From Pseudodesulfovibrio profundus (GTDB taxonomy: Bacteria; Desulfobacterota; Desulfovibrionia; Desulfovibrionales; Desulfovibrionaceae), in NCBI RefSeq assembly GCF_900217235.1, contig NZ_LT907975.1:2641001-2705000 (forward strand): a DNA stretch of 64,000 bases, read 5' to 3'. The notes beneath the pieces were generated by a model that searched no databases, was not told where the DNA came from, and worked only from the letters and a program-made list of their open reading frames with translations. A program made the translations under genes and the position numbers. Below are positions 43,294 through 53,067 of the stretch, piece by piece (position 1 is the stretch's first letter; the number at the start of each line of letters is the position of its first letter).

Positions 43294-45795
43294 CTAGTTG
43301 GCAACGATGTTGACCAGCTTGTTCGGGATCACGATGACCTTGCGAATGGTCTTGCCATCGGTGAACTTGGTGACGTTATCCAGACCGAGAGCAATGGCTT
43401 CGACTTCGTCTTTTGGCGCATTGTTGGGTGCCTGGAATTTACCACGCATCTTGCCGTTGACCTGAACGACCAAGGTCACTTCGTCCTTGACCAGCGCCTT
43501 TTCGTCAAAGGTCGGCCAGGGCTGTTCGGTCAGGCCCTTTTCGTTGTCCATGACTTCCCAGAGCTCCTCGCAGATATGCGGGGTGACGGGAGAGAGCAGC
43601 GAAATGGCAGTAGCAATGGCGGAAGAAAGGGCCTGCGGCTCTTCCTCGGCCAGCGCATCCCTGAGTTGGTACATCTCGTTGACCAGTTCCATGACAGCGG
43701 CGATGACCGTGTTGAACTGAAACTCGTTCTCGATGTCCTTGGTGGCACGACGAATGGTGTCGTGCTCTTTGAAACGAAGCTGCTTGGCTGCTTCGGATTT
43801 GGGGTCATTGTAGGAAGCGGCCACCGTGGGCGTCAGCTTGTCTTCCAGTCCTTCAACCAGACGCCAGAGGCGATTCAGGAAGCGGAAGGAACCTTCAATG
43901 CCCTGATCCGACCACTCAAGCTCCTTGATCGGCGGTGATGCGAACAGGATGAACAAACGAGTGGCGTCAGCGCCGAAACGGTTGATCATGGCGTTGGGAT
44001 CGACCACGTTGCCCTTGGACTTGGACATCTTGCCGCCGTCCTTGAGAACCATGCCCTGAGTGAGCAGGTTGGCAAACGGCTCGTCGCATTCGATGAAGCC
44101 GGTGTCGCGCAGTGCCTTGGTAAAGAAGCGGGAGTAGAGCAGGTGCAAAATGGCGTGCTCGATACCGCCGATATACTGGTCCACGTTCATCCAGTAGCCG
44201 GTGGCTTCCTTGGAGAACGGTTCTGCCTCGTTGCGGGGATCGCAGTAACGCAGGTAGTACCAGGATGATTCAAAGAATGTGTCGAAGGTGTCTGTTTCGC
44301 GTCGGGCTGCCTTGCCGCACTTGGGGCATTCGCAATTGATGAATTCCTCCATCTGCGGCAGCGGGGACTTGCCGTCCTTGCGTACCTGAGCGTTTTCGGG
44401 CAGCAGCACCGGCAACAGGTCTTCGGGAACCGGGACAGCTCCGCAGTCTTCACAGTAGATGACCGGAATGGGTGCGCCCCAGAAACGCTGACGGGAAACG
44501 TTCCAGTCGCGCAGGCGGTAATTGATGGCCATCTTGGCCTCACCGGCCTTGTCGAGGTGCTCGACAATGGCTTTCTTGGCAGGCTCGTTCTCCATGCCGT
44601 CGAAGTCGCCGGAATTGACCATGATGCCGGGATCGACAAAGGCCGCTTCAAGGGACTCGGCTTCGAGCACTTCGCCCTTGTCGTGCATCTCCTTGGGGTT
44701 GATGACAACCTGGAGCGGCAGATCATACTTCTGAGCAAATTCGAAATCGCGCTGGTCATGAGCAGGAACGGCCATGACCGCGCCGGTGCCGTAGCCCATG
44801 AGGACGAAGTTGGCCACAAAGATGGGAATCTCGCGACCGGTAACCGGGTTGATGCAGTACTTGCCGGTGAAGATGCCTTCTTTCTCAAGATCGTCGGCGC
44901 CGCGTTTGATGCGATCCATATTCTTGATGTTGTTGACGAACTCTTCGACTTCGGCCTTGTTCTCACTGTCGGCGATGAGCTGATCCACCAGGGGATGCTC
45001 GGCCGCGACAGACATGAAGGTAGCGCCGTAGATGGTGTCGGGGCGGGTGGTGAAGACCGTGATGGTCTCGTCCATGTCCTTGACATTGAAGGTCAATTCC
45101 GCGCCGTAGGATTTACCAATCCAGTTGCGCTGCATGGTCAGAACCCGCTCGGGCCAGCCGCCTTCGAGGGTCTCAAGGTCCTTGAGCAGTTCTTCGGCGT
45201 AATCGGTGATACGCAGGAACCACTGTTCCATGTCTTTTTGTTCGACTTCGGAATCACAGCGCCAGCACAACCCTTCCTCGACCTGTTCGTTGGCGAGGAC
45301 GGTGTTACAGCTGGGGCACCAGTTCTGGGGGGAGTCCTTGCGGTAGGCGAGGCCCTTTTCCAGGAACTTCAGGAAAAATTTCTGCTCCCACTTGTAGTAC
45401 TCGGGACGGCAGGAAGCGACTTCGCGGCGCCAGTCGTAGGAGTAGCCAAGACGCTGCAACTGCTCGCGCATCTCGGAGATATTCTGGTACGTCCACTTGG
45501 CAGGATGGGTCTCGTTCTTGATGGCCGCGTTCTCGGCGGGCAGGCCAAAGGCGTCCCAGCCCATGGGGTGCAGCACGTTGAAGCCCTGCATCTTCTTGAA
45601 ACGGGCAACCACATCGCCGATGGAGTAGTTGCGGACATGGCCCATGTGGATTTTGCCGGATGGGTAGGGGAACATCTCCAGTACGTAGTACTTGGGTTTG
45701 TCCGTATCCACCTCAACTTCAAAGCAGCCGGAATCCTGCCATGCCTGCTGCCATTTTTTCTCGATCTTTTCCGGATCGTATTTACCTAAGGGCAT
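43294..45795 (-). CDS. leuS: Leucyl-tRNA synthetase
   Basis: Class I aminoacyl-tRNA synthetase of 833 residues. The HIGH motif is in PYPSGKIHMGHVRNYSIGD near residue 42, and the KMSKS motif in GGKMSKSKGNVVDP near 587. The CP1 editing domain lies between (TTRPDTIYGATFMSVAAEHP) and a zinc-type CPSCNTVLA/CWRC region is present. AAGGATATT precedes the ATG. It is the last gene of a minus-strand cluster after ribBA, ribH and nusB. Confidence 0.96.
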   Translation of the reverse strand: MPLGKYDPEKIEKKWQQAWQDSGCFEVEVDTDKPKYYVLEMFPYPSGKIHMGHVRNYSIGDVVARFKKMQGFNVLHPMGWDAFGLPAENAAIKNETHPAKWTYQNISEMREQLQRLGYSYDWRREVASCRPEYYKWEQKFFLKFLEKGLAYRKDSPQNWCPSCNTVLANEQVEEGLCWRCDSEVEQKDMEQWFLRITDYAEELLKDLETLEGGWPERVLTMQRNWIGKSYGAELTFNVKDMDETITVFTTRPDTIYGATFMSVAAEHPLVDQLIADSENKAEVEEFVNNIKNMDRIKRGADDLEKEGIFTGKYCINPVTGREIPIFVANFVLMGYGTGAVMAVPAHDQRDFEFAQKYDLPLQVVINPKEMHDKGEVLEAESLEAAFVDPGIMVNSGDFDGMENEPAKKAIVEHLDKAGEAKMAINYRLRDWNVSRQRFWGAPIPVIYCEDCGAVPVPEDLLPVLLPENAQVRKDGKSPLPQMEEFINCECPKCGKAARRETDTFDTFFESSWYYLRYCDPRNEAEPFSKEATGYWMNVDQYIGGIEHAILHLLYSRFFTKALRDTGFIECDEPFANLLTQGMVLKDGGKMSKSKGNVVDPNAMINRFGADATRLFILFASPPIKELEWSDQGIEGSFRFLNRLWRLVEGLEDKLTPTVAASYNDPKSEAAKQLRFKEHDTIRRATKDIENEFQFNTVIAAVMELVNEMYQLRDALAEEEPQALSSAIATAISLLSPVTPHICEELWEVMDNEKGLTEQPWPTFDEKALVKDEVTLVVQVNGKMRGKFQAPNNAPKDEVEAIALGLDNVTKFTDGKTIRKVIVIPNKLVNIVAN

Positions 45796-45923
45796 AGTAA
45801 TATCCTTGTCGATTGCTGCGCGTTATCCGTTCTGTCGCACGAAAGCCGAGGAGGTGTCGCGACCGCAAGGGGCGCTGTTGCATCCTCGGCATCACGCAGC
45901 TGTTTGTCTTTTTGTAACTCTGC

Positions 45924-46370
45924 CTACTGTTTCAGCTTCTTGGCTGCACCATCGAGAATGCCGTTGACAAAAGAACGGGACTTCTCGTCACCGAACGTCT
46001 TGGACAGTTCGATGGCTTCGTTGATAGCGGCTTTGACCGGAATATCAGTAAACATCATTTCATACAGGGACAGGCGGAGAATGGAGAGCTCCACAATGGC
46101 GATGCGTTCGATTTTCCAGTGCTGGGTCTGGGCCTGGATGATCTCGTCGAGCTTGGCGCGTTGAGCGTCAACACCGAGGGCCAGGTCGCGAGCGAATTCG
46201 CAGGCGGTTTCGGATTCTTCTTCCTTCACCAGCGGATTGATGTCGAACAGCGAACCAATGTCCATGGGATTGTCTGCGTCCACGAAATGGGAAGCATACA
46301 ACACCTGAAACGCCAGAGTACGTCCTACCCTGCGGATGCCGGGCTTGTTGCCCTTCTTTTTACCGCCCAT
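45924..46370 (-). CDS. nusB: Transcription antitermination factor NusB
   Basis: All-helical RNA-binding protein of the rRNA antitermination complex. The 148-residue protein has GRTLAFQVLYASHFV, RIAIVELSILRLSLYEM and KAAINEAIELSKTFGDEKSRSFVNGILD, the family blocks. It starts 3 bp after the ribH stop, the common ribH-nusB order. Confidence 0.94.
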   Translation of the reverse strand: MGGKKKGNKPGIRRVGRTLAFQVLYASHFVDADNPMDIGSLFDINPLVKEEESETACEFARDLALGVDAQRAKLDEIIQAQTQHWKIERIAIVELSILRLSLYEMMFTDIPVKAAINEAIELSKTFGDEKSRSFVNGILDGAAKKLKQ

Positions 46371-46373
46371 GGT

Positions 46374-46841
46374 CTAGAGCTGTTCCAGAACGCGGATGGT
46401 TTCGAGCAGAGCGGAAGCGGCTTCAACACCTTTGTTGCCTGCCTTGGAACCGGCACGTTCGATGGCCTGGTCCAGAGAATCACAGGTCAGCAGGCCAAAG
46501 CCCATGGGAACGCCGGATTCCATGCTGGCCTGGGCAACGCCCTTGGCGCATTCGTTACATACGAAGTCGAAGTGCGGGGTAGCGCCGCGAATAACCGCGC
46601 CGAGTACAACCACACCGTCGTAGTCGCCGGATCTGGCCAGCTTCTGGGCAGCGATGGGCAGCTCGAATGCGCCGGGTAGGCGGACGAGAGTCAGGTCTTC
46701 TTCGCTTCCGCCGTGGCGGACAAGGTAGTCGGTGGCGCCGGAAATGAGTCGGTCAACGATGAAGTCGTTGAAACGGGCGGCCACGATGGCGATTTTCAAA
46801 CCTTTGGCGTTCAGCTGTCCTTCAATGGTCTTCAAGGGCAT
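46374..46841 (-). CDS. ribH: 6,7-Dimethyl-8-ribityllumazine synthase
   Basis: Penultimate riboflavin enzyme, forming icosahedral or pentameric shells. The 155-residue protein has [54 protein letters not shown] and [25 protein letters not shown], all active-site blocks. GGGAG precedes the ATG. ribBA is 130 bp upstream on the same strand. Confidence 0.95.
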   Translation of the reverse strand: MPLKTIEGQLNAKGLKIAIVAARFNDFIVDRLISGATDYLVRHGGSEEDLTLVRLPGAFELPIAAQKLARSGDYDGVVVLGAVIRGATPHFDFVCNECAKGVAQASMESGVPMGFGLLTCDSLDQAIERAGSKAGNKGVEAASALLETIRVLEQL

Positions 46842-46908
46842 GGATCGGTCTCCCTATTTATATGTATATATAGCGGTGTAATAAGTTATCGGTTCTTCAA
46901 AAGTCAAT

Positions 46909-46945
46909 ACGGCGAACAGCCTGTTGGCCGATTCGCCGTTTTTTT
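46909..46945 (+). terminator. Hairpin with plus-strand T-run between ribBA and ribH
   Basis: CGGCGAACAG...CTGTTGGCC...TTCGCCG followed by TTTTTTTT on the plus strand. The flanking genes are both on the minus strand, where it would be a stem without a T-run. It may stop antisense transcription or act as a leader structure of ribH. Confidence 0.4.
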
Positions 46946-46971
46946 TGGCGTTATCAGTCACCTTGCGGCAA

Positions 46972-48183
46972 CTACGGTGTATCCACCTTGATCATGTGTT
47001 CCATCTTGTCGCGCTTGGTCTTGAGATACTTTTCGTTCATCTCGCAGGCGTCGATTTCGATGGGTACACGTTCGGTGACCTTCAGGCCGTACCCTTCCAG
47101 GCCGACCATTTTCTTCGGGTTGTTGGTCATCAGCTTCATTTTGGAAACACCGAGAGCGACCAGAATCTGGGCACCGGTGCCATACTCGCGAAGGTCCGGC
47201 GGAAAGCCGAGCTTGACGTTGGCTTCAACCGTGTCGAAACCCTGATCCTGCAAGTGGTACGCCTTGATCTTGTTGCCAAGGCCGATACCGCGACCTTCCT
47301 GCCGCATGTAGACGAGTACGCCCTTGCCTTCGTTGCGGATCATGCACATGGCATCGGCCAACTGGGGGCCGCAGTCGCAACGCAGGGAGCCGAACACGTC
47401 ACCGGTCAGGCACTCGGAATGGACACGCACCAAGGTGGGCTCGTCCGGGTGAATGTCGCCCATGTACAGGGCGATGTGGGTCTTGCCGTCTGCCTCGGAA
47501 TGGAATGCCGCGGACTTGAACTCGCCCCAGCGGGTGGGCAGGTTGGCTTCGGCCACCTTTTCCACGGACTGGCCGTCGAATTTCATGCGGTAGGCGATGA
47601 GATCGGCAACGGAGCAGATTTTGAGGTCATGCTTTTCAGCATAGACTTCCAGATCAGGCATGCGAGCCATGGTGCCGTCTTCGTTCATGATTTCGCAGAT
47701 GACAGCCGCGGGCTTGAACCCGGCAAGGCGGGCGATGTCTGAGCCGCCTTCGGTCTGTCCGGCACGAACCAGAACACCGCCGTCCTTGGCTCGGAGTGGG
47801 AAAATGTGGCCGGGGGTGACAATGGAGTCCGGACCTGCGCCGTCTTCAACGGCAGCCAGGATGGTGGTCGCACGGTCTGCGGCCGAAATGCCGGTGGTAA
47901 CGCCTTCGCGGGCCTCGATGGAGACAGTGAAGTTGGTGCCGAAACCAGACTCGTTCTTTTGGGCCATCAACTCAAGACCGAGCTTGTCAGCCATGCTGTT
48001 GTTCATGGGCAGGCAGATAAGCCCGCGTCCATGGGTGGCCATGAAGTTGATGATCTCAGGGGTGACCGCTTCAGCAGCGCACACCAGATCGCCTTCGTTT
48101 TCACGGTCCTCGTCATCCACCATGATGATCATTTTACCTTGGCGGATATCCTCAATGGCGTCTTCAATTCTACACAATGCCAT
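46972..48183 (-). CDS. ribBA: Bifunctional 3,4-dihydroxybutanone-4-phosphate synthase / GTP cyclohydrolase II
   Basis: Supplies both precursors of the riboflavin ring. The N-terminal RibB part (~1-200) has [21 protein letters not shown] and [11 protein letters not shown]. The C-terminal RibA part (~205-403) has [22 protein letters not shown] with the zinc cysteines, then [30 protein letters not shown] precedes the ATG. No FMN riboswitch is recognisable in the 230-bp upstream region. Confidence 0.96.
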   Translation of the reverse strand: MALCRIEDAIEDIRQGKMIIMVDDEDRENEGDLVCAAEAVTPEIINFMATHGRGLICLPMNNSMADKLGLELMAQKNESGFGTNFTVSIEAREGVTTGISAADRATTILAAVEDGAGPDSIVTPGHIFPLRAKDGGVLVRAGQTEGGSDIARLAGFKPAAVICEIMNEDGTMARMPDLEVYAEKHDLKICSVADLIAYRMKFDGQSVEKVAEANLPTRWGEFKSAAFHSEADGKTHIALYMGDIHPDEPTLVRVHSECLTGDVFGSLRCDCGPQLADAMCMIRNEGKGVLVYMRQEGRGIGLGNKIKAYHLQDQGFDTVEANVKLGFPPDLREYGTGAQILVALGVSKMKLMTNNPKKMVGLEGYGLKVTERVPIEIDACEMNEKYLKTKRDKMEHMIKVDTP

Positions 48184-48415
48184 GCGTCGTTACCTCATAG
48201 AAAGATTTTTCCGAAACCGCAGCACGTCGCTGTCCTGACCTGCTTGCGCGGAACCAAATTACTTATCGTAAATGGTCGTGGTGGGAAAGGGGAAATTTTT
48301 CACTCAAAACTGCAATGATAACAAGCGGATGCTGATTTGATGTTCCTGGTCTTCCAACAAGGGAAGCTCCACGGCCAGAAGGAATGTAGTCATTGGAGGC
48401 CAAATGACAAGGGGA

Positions 48416-49261
48416 TTAGAGTAGGGGGAGTTGTTTTTCCACGATCCGTTTGTGCGCCACGACACAGTTTCGACCCAGGGATTTTGCCTTGTACATGGCG
48501 TCTTCGGCTGACCGGATCAGGTGCTCGCGAACGGGGCCATCCGTGTTTTCGATGGATTCAAGGTCAGCCACGCCTGCGCTTATGGTCACCTTAAGGCGCG
48601 GGCCTTCCATGGTCAGGTCGTTTACTTCGACCACATTCCTCAACTTTTCCGCAGCCATTGCCGCCTTGTTGACGTCCAGGGCCGGGATGAGGATGGCAAA
48701 TTCCTCGCCGCCGTACCTTGCGATGATATCCGAGGTGCGGATGTTGGCAGCCAGCAGGCGCGAAACCTCGGTCAGCGCCAGGTCGCCGTATTGCGCCCCC
48801 AGTTCGTCATTGATTTTGCGGAAGTTGTCGATGTCGATCATGATCAGCGACAGGTTGGTCTTGTATCGGACGGCCCGGTCCACTTCCTGCTCAAGGCGTT
48901 CAAAGAAGTAACGCCGGTTGGCGAGACCGGTCAGCGGATCGTTGACGCTTGTCTCTACCAGTACGTCGGTGGCAGCTTTCAGTTGTCTGGTGAGTCGCTG
49001 GGTAAGAAAAATGAAGGTTGCCACGATCACCGAGGTCCAGGCGGCCACAAAAGAGAAGACCATTGTCCGGTTGGCATCCATGGCCGATTTGATGGTCGAG
49101 ATGTCAAAAATGGCAGCGCTCATCAGTATTGGTTCGGATCGGCCGTCAATGAGGGACAATCCCGCGCACACACCACAAAGAAAGACGGTCATGACCATGA
49201 CGACCTGAATGGCGAACAGCAGCCAGATGCGGAAAGGGCGGGGTGTGGACAACTTCTTCAT
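48416..49261 (-). CDS. Membrane diguanylate cyclase
   Basis: A 281-residue protein with two membrane segments (~13-37 and ~67-87) enclosing a short ~30-residue periplasmic loop. The GGDEF domain follows (~105-270), with active motif RYGGEEFAILIP. An RxxD inhibitory site (RTSD) precedes it by five residues. Synthesis of cyclic di-GMP with feedback control is expected. The small loop leaves little room for ligand sensing. The start has only a weak GAGAA upstream. Confidence 0.9.
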   Translation of the reverse strand: MKKLSTPRPFRIWLLFAIQVVMVMTVFLCGVCAGLSLIDGRSEPILMSAAIFDISTIKSAMDANRTMVFSFVAAWTSVIVATFIFLTQRLTRQLKAATDVLVETSVNDPLTGLANRRYFFERLEQEVDRAVRYKTNLSLIMIDIDNFRKINDELGAQYGDLALTEVSRLLAANIRTSDIIARYGGEEFAILIPALDVNKAAMAAEKLRNVVEVNDLTMEGPRLKVTISAGVADLESIENTDGPVREHLIRSAEDAMYKAKSLGRNCVVAHKRIVEKQLPLL

Positions 49262-49351
49262 TGAATTCTCGGGATTCCGGTACTTTTTATCGATCTATTC
49301 TGGTTGAGCCTCCTATACATCAATGAGTGAAAGTTGAAAATACCGTTTTTG

Positions 49352-49390
49352 AAAAAAATGACCCGACTCGCTGTTGGCTGCGAGTCGGGT
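49352..49390 (-). terminator. Terminator of the glycosyltransferase gene
   Basis: On the minus strand ACCCGACTCGCAG-CCAA-CAGCGAGTCGGGT is followed by CATTTTTTTC. Confidence 0.8.
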
Positions 49391-49468
49391 CGATTCATGG
49401 ATTGTTTTTGATGCCGGGGCCTTTTGAGGTCCACTTGGGCCTCGATGTGCAAAGCCGGGCTGTGCGGA

Positions 49469-50197
49469 TCAGGCGAGAGCCTCGTGCAGTTCCACTGTAG
49501 CCGGACGGCGAACCTGATCGGCGGACACGCTTCGTTCATTGGCGAGTCTGTCGAGCATGTTGGCCTGACGTCTGGACAAGGCGTTGTTGTCCAGGCTCCT
49601 GCCCGCATCATACACGCCGACGACCTCTTCAAGCACTTTTGTGGAGTGCGAGCGGCGGTACCACTGGAGGATGTTCAGATAATCTGCCTCGTACTTGCCC
49701 TGATAGAGCCAGCCGCCGCAGCGGTCGACAACCAGTCGTCGGGAAACGCACAGGCACAGTGGATCGATATTGCCCGGACGCACCAGTGAGCCGTTGTCGT
49801 TGACCGGCAGAAACGGCTTGTCAAAGGCGAGTTGCGTATCGATACGGGCGATGATCATCTCCGTATCCGTATACCGCATGTAGGTGCGCAAAGCGTGCTG
49901 CTTGATGACGTTGTCGTCATCAAGAAAAATGAGCTTGTCGCCGCTGGCAATCTTGAGCAGCGTGTTGCGTATGCCGTTGCCCCAGTCGTTATCCCTGGGC
50001 AGATTGAAGGCCTGGACCGGGTAGGCGCACTGCGGTGCTGTCCCCTTGACTCCGTCGAAGCCTATGAGAATTTCCAGTTGTTCCTTCTTCAGTCCTGCGA
50101 ACCTGGCCGCCTTTTCAACGGATTCCACCGCCTTCTGCAAAGCCCTGGGCCGCCTGCCTGTAGAGGGAATTATGATCGAAAAGAGTGTGCCGTCCAT
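49469..50197 (-). CDS. Family 2 glycosyltransferase
   Basis: A 242-residue GT-A fold enzyme. It opens with FSIIIPSTGRRPRALQKAVESVEKA, and the nucleotide-sugar/metal motif is LIFLDDDNVIK (DDD at ~92-94). No membrane segment is seen. The acceptor is unknown, probably a surface glycan. AGGAG lies ~11 bp before the ATG. It is a single-gene transcript. Confidence 0.85.
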   Translation of the reverse strand: MDGTLFSIIIPSTGRRPRALQKAVESVEKAARFAGLKKEQLEILIGFDGVKGTAPQCAYPVQAFNLPRDNDWGNGIRNTLLKIASGDKLIFLDDDNVIKQHALRTYMRYTDTEMIIARIDTQLAFDKPFLPVNDNGSLVRPGNIDPLCLCVSRRLVVDRCGGWLYQGKYEADYLNILQWYRRSHSTKVLEEVVGVYDAGRSLDNNALSRRQANMLDRLANERSVSADQVRRPATVELHEALA

Positions 50198-50461
50198 GGC
50201 AGTGATCTCCTATCCCTCCCCCACTGTTCGTGCGGGTTTTACAAGTACGAATCTCGTCTTGTTTATTAAGCTGTATTGTTAGCGTATATTTCACCGCTTC
50301 ATGGGTTGTATCGGCAAAGATGAGCAGTTTCTTTAGGGGGGCGTATCAAGTTGTTTGCATGGAAGTCGTCAACAGGGTCGGAATGAGCCAAGGTCAAAGT
50401 GGACCTTTGCTTCGTTTCCACGTACTATCTGCCACCAAAATCGATTCCGTGGAGTTAAACG

Positions 50462-50959
50462 ATGAACGTAGCCAAATATATGCCTCTTTTGCTGTGCTTT
50501 TTCCTTGTTGGGTGCGGATATTCCGTTGGTCCCAGCAGCGACCACTTTGTTCTGGCCGAAAAATACCGAACAATGGGGATAGCTGAAGTGGACAACCCGA
50601 CCATGTTCACCTGGCTTGAGCCACGTCTTCGCAAGCTGTTGCGCGACGAGATGACCAACCGTGGCGTGATTACCTGGGTGGATGATCGGGAGGATGCCGA
50701 CGCGTTGATCTCCATCGATATCGAAAGTTATACTCGGCGTACCGCGGTGGAAGGCGAAAATGACGAAACCTTGCGTTCCAGCGCAAAGTTGGAGTTCAGC
50801 GCAGTGGTCCGTTCTGCCGTGGATGATTCTGTCCTCTGGAGCTCCGGCCGCATTACGCAGAGTTGGCCGTTCTTCTCCGGGCAGGAGTCCGAAGCCGATG
50901 AAGAAGTCACGCGCCTTGGCATCCGTGATTTGGCTAACAGAATGTCCCAGAACTATTAG
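50462..50959 (+). CDS. lptE: LPS-assembly lipoprotein LptE-like
   Basis: A 165-residue lipoprotein that would plug the LptD barrel. The signal peptide LLLCFFLVGCGYSV has a lipobox (LVGC) with acylated Cys at ~18, and GYSVG follows as in many LptE proteins. The IDIESYTRRT and ITQSWPFFSGQESEADEE segments fit the family, and holA follows 11 bp later. An lptE-holA order is common in Gram-negative bacteria. GGAG precedes the ATG. Confidence 0.85.
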   Translation: MNVAKYMPLLLCFFLVGCGYSVGPSSDHFVLAEKYRTMGIAEVDNPTMFTWLEPRLRKLLRDEMTNRGVITWVDDREDADALISIDIESYTRRTAVEGENDETLRSSAKLEFSAVVRSAVDDSVLWSSGRITQSWPFFSGQESEADEEVTRLGIRDLANRMSQNY

Positions 50960-50970
50960 AGTGGAATAGC

Positions 50971-51960
50971 ATGAATCGACCCAAATACATTTTTCTTGTC
51001 TGTCCTGACCCGGAGCTGATCAAGTCCCACGTGGACGAGCGACTCAAGAGCTCGGGGCAGGACGGTTGGGAAATAAAGACATTCTGGGGTGATGATGACG
51101 ATCCGCTGCCTCAGATATTCTGGACCGACCTGACGATCAAATCGCTTTTCCCGCAACCCAAGGCATTGATCGTGCGCCGCGCCCATGCCCTCAAGGCAGA
51201 GCATTGGGATAAGCTCGATGCCGGTGTCAAAGGCTTGGGGTCGGACATCTATCCGATTTTCTGTCTCGAAGGACAATGGAAGACCAAGAAGGCGCCCATT
51301 CCGGCCACACTGGCTCGACGAGGTCTGTTCAAGAAGGCCAAGGAAGCCGGTTGGATATGGGAATCGCAGGGATTGGATGCCCGGTCCCTGGGTGATTTCG
51401 TGCGGACATGGGCGCAAAAGAACAACATGGCATTTGAGCCGGGGGCGGATCGCGCCTTGGCCCAGGCATTGCCCGCAGATGCTGTCGCGGCCCGACTGGA
51501 GCTCGACAAGATCGAGTTGGCTGCCGGTGACGAGCGTATGGTCAAAAGAGAGCATGTCGGACTGATCGCCCAGACCGGAGAGATGGCGTTTTTCGATCTC
51601 ATGGACGCCCTGAGTCGTCCGGGAGCCGAGGCCGCTGTATGGAAGCGGGTCATTGATGATCACGCAAAGGCTGCCAAGGACCAGATGCTTTTCAATCTTA
51701 TCGGATTTTTGGCTTCACAGGCCCGGATGTTCGGGATGATCCTCGGTGGCGGCAAGGTCGCGGGTAATCCGTATGTCATCAAGAAAAAGACACCGGTTGC
51801 CCGTCAGCTTGGGCAGCAGGGCGTTGCGCGCATGATTGATCTGGCTCTGGAGGCCGAATATTCCATCAAATCGGGCGAGCGAAAGTACGACGAAGTACTG
51901 GACAGCCTCATCGCCGGTCTCATCGATCTGTTTCAGCCTAAAGCCCGGATGCGTCGTTGA
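50971..51960 (+). CDS. holA: DNA polymerase III subunit delta
   Basis: Clamp-loader subunit that opens the sliding clamp. The 329-residue protein begins KYIFLVCPDPELIKSHVDERLK and contains ALIVRRAHALKAEHWDKL and RLELDKIELAAGDERMVKREHVG, typical of HolA, including the (V/L)xxELxKLxLYAG-like block. No Walker A is expected or seen. It is coupled to lptE. radC starts 53 bp downstream. Confidence 0.88.
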   Translation: MNRPKYIFLVCPDPELIKSHVDERLKSSGQDGWEIKTFWGDDDDPLPQIFWTDLTIKSLFPQPKALIVRRAHALKAEHWDKLDAGVKGLGSDIYPIFCLEGQWKTKKAPIPATLARRGLFKKAKEAGWIWESQGLDARSLGDFVRTWAQKNNMAFEPGADRALAQALPADAVAARLELDKIELAAGDERMVKREHVGLIAQTGEMAFFDLMDALSRPGAEAAVWKRVIDDHAKAAKDQMLFNLIGFLASQARMFGMILGGGKVAGNPYVIKKKTPVARQLGQQGVARMIDLALEAEYSIKSGERKYDEVLDSLIAGLIDLFQPKARMRR

Positions 51961-52013
51961 TAGGCTTATTATAAATCGTTCTAAATCATTCCTCACGTCT
52001 TGACTTCCCCGAT

Positions 52014-52697
52014 ATGAAACAAAAACAAAAGCCCCATTACGTAGGCCACCGGCAGCGCCTGAAAGAGAAGCTGGCCGGTGAACCTCGCAGCCTGGCTGAT
52101 TATGAGATCATGGAACTGGTTCTGGCTTCCGTGCTTCCCCGGAGGGACACGAAACCGTTGGCCAAGGCCTTGATCGAGCGCTTTGGATCTTTGAAAGACG
52201 CCATGATGGCCCGCCCTGATCAGCTTGACGAGATCAAGGGTGTTGCCGCCGGAGTGAAATACCACTGGCAGCTCATTCAGGAGCTGTTCGCCCGCATGGG
52301 TGAGGCGCAGGCCCGGAGCGGCGAGCCTCTGTCTGACCCTGTTGAGGTGGCTCGTGCTGCCATGGCCCGCATCGGCAACAAGGGAACCGAGGAATTCTGG
52401 GCGGCCTTTCTGGATTCCAAGAACCGGGTGATCGCCTGGGAGCAGGTCTCCAAGGGTACGGTCAATGCCACGCCGGTTTTTCCGCGGGAGATCATGGCTA
52501 CTGCACTCCGACTGGAGGCGGTCTCCATCATCCTGGCCCACAACCACCCGGGGGGCGACCCGAGGCCGTCTTCGGAAGATATCTTGCTGACGGCACGGAT
52601 TCAGGAAACGGCGCAGGCATTGGATATTCGCGTGCTGGATCATCTGGTGGTGACGGATACCGAGTTCTATAGTTTCAATGATCATGGGCGGATGTGA
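52014..52697 (+). CDS. radC: RadC-family JAB1/MPN protein
   Basis: A 227-residue protein with an N-terminal helix-hairpin-helix part (DYEIMELVLASVLPRRDTK, FGSLKDAMMARPDQLDEIKG) and a C-terminal MPN metalloprotease-like domain. The JAMM metal motif is intact in AHNHPGGDPRPSSEDI (HxH, seven residues, S, D). Despite the name, a DNA-repair role is not established for this family. The stop overlaps the acylphosphatase start (TGATG). Confidence 0.92.
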   Translation: MKQKQKPHYVGHRQRLKEKLAGEPRSLADYEIMELVLASVLPRRDTKPLAKALIERFGSLKDAMMARPDQLDEIKGVAAGVKYHWQLIQELFARMGEAQARSGEPLSDPVEVARAAMARIGNKGTEEFWAAFLDSKNRVIAWEQVSKGTVNATPVFPREIMATALRLEAVSIILAHNHPGGDPRPSSEDILLTARIQETAQALDIRVLDHLVVTDTEFYSFNDHGRM

Positions 52698-52969
52698 TGG
52701 AAGAAATTGTAGCAGTCATACACGGCAAGGTGCAGGGAGTCTGGTTTCGGGCCTGGACCCGAGACATCGCCCGCGAGCTGGGAGTTGCAGGCTGGGTGCG
52801 TAATCTTCCCGATGGGAGTGTGGAGGCTCTTGCCCAAGCGGAAAAGGGCGTCCTGGATCAGTTTATTGAGCGTCTGCACGACGGCCCACCCTTGGCAAGG
52901 GTGACGGAGGTCGTTGTGAAAAGTGGAGACAAAGAGACAGTCTTCGACTCGTTTGACGTACGTAGATAA
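52697..52969 (+). CDS. acyP: Acylphosphatase
   Basis: A 90-residue enzyme hydrolysing acyl phosphates. The family signature HGKVQGVWFRAWTRDIA (Arg at ~19) and GWVRNLPDGSVEALAQA (Asn ~37) carry the catalytic residues. The ATG at 52697 shares one base with the radC stop codon, so the genes are translationally coupled. Confidence 0.93.
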   Translation: MEEIVAVIHGKVQGVWFRAWTRDIARELGVAGWVRNLPDGSVEALAQAEKGVLDQFIERLHDGPPLARVTEVVVKSGDKETVFDSFDVRR

Positions 52970-53067
52970 GAAGTGTCAAATTGCATAAAAATCGGACTTG
53001 CCAACCCGTTTTGACGACTTATTTGGGTAAAACAACCAGATTTTCACAGAAATAAAAGGATGAAACC

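Noticed and set aside
44557-45789. Long plus-strand frame opposite leuS
   Set aside because: It is antisense to a certain leucyl-tRNA synthetase and shows no family motif.
48184-48420. FMN riboswitch before ribBA
   Set aside because: The conserved RFN core was not found. Only ordinary promoter-like sequence and a ribosome binding site are visible.
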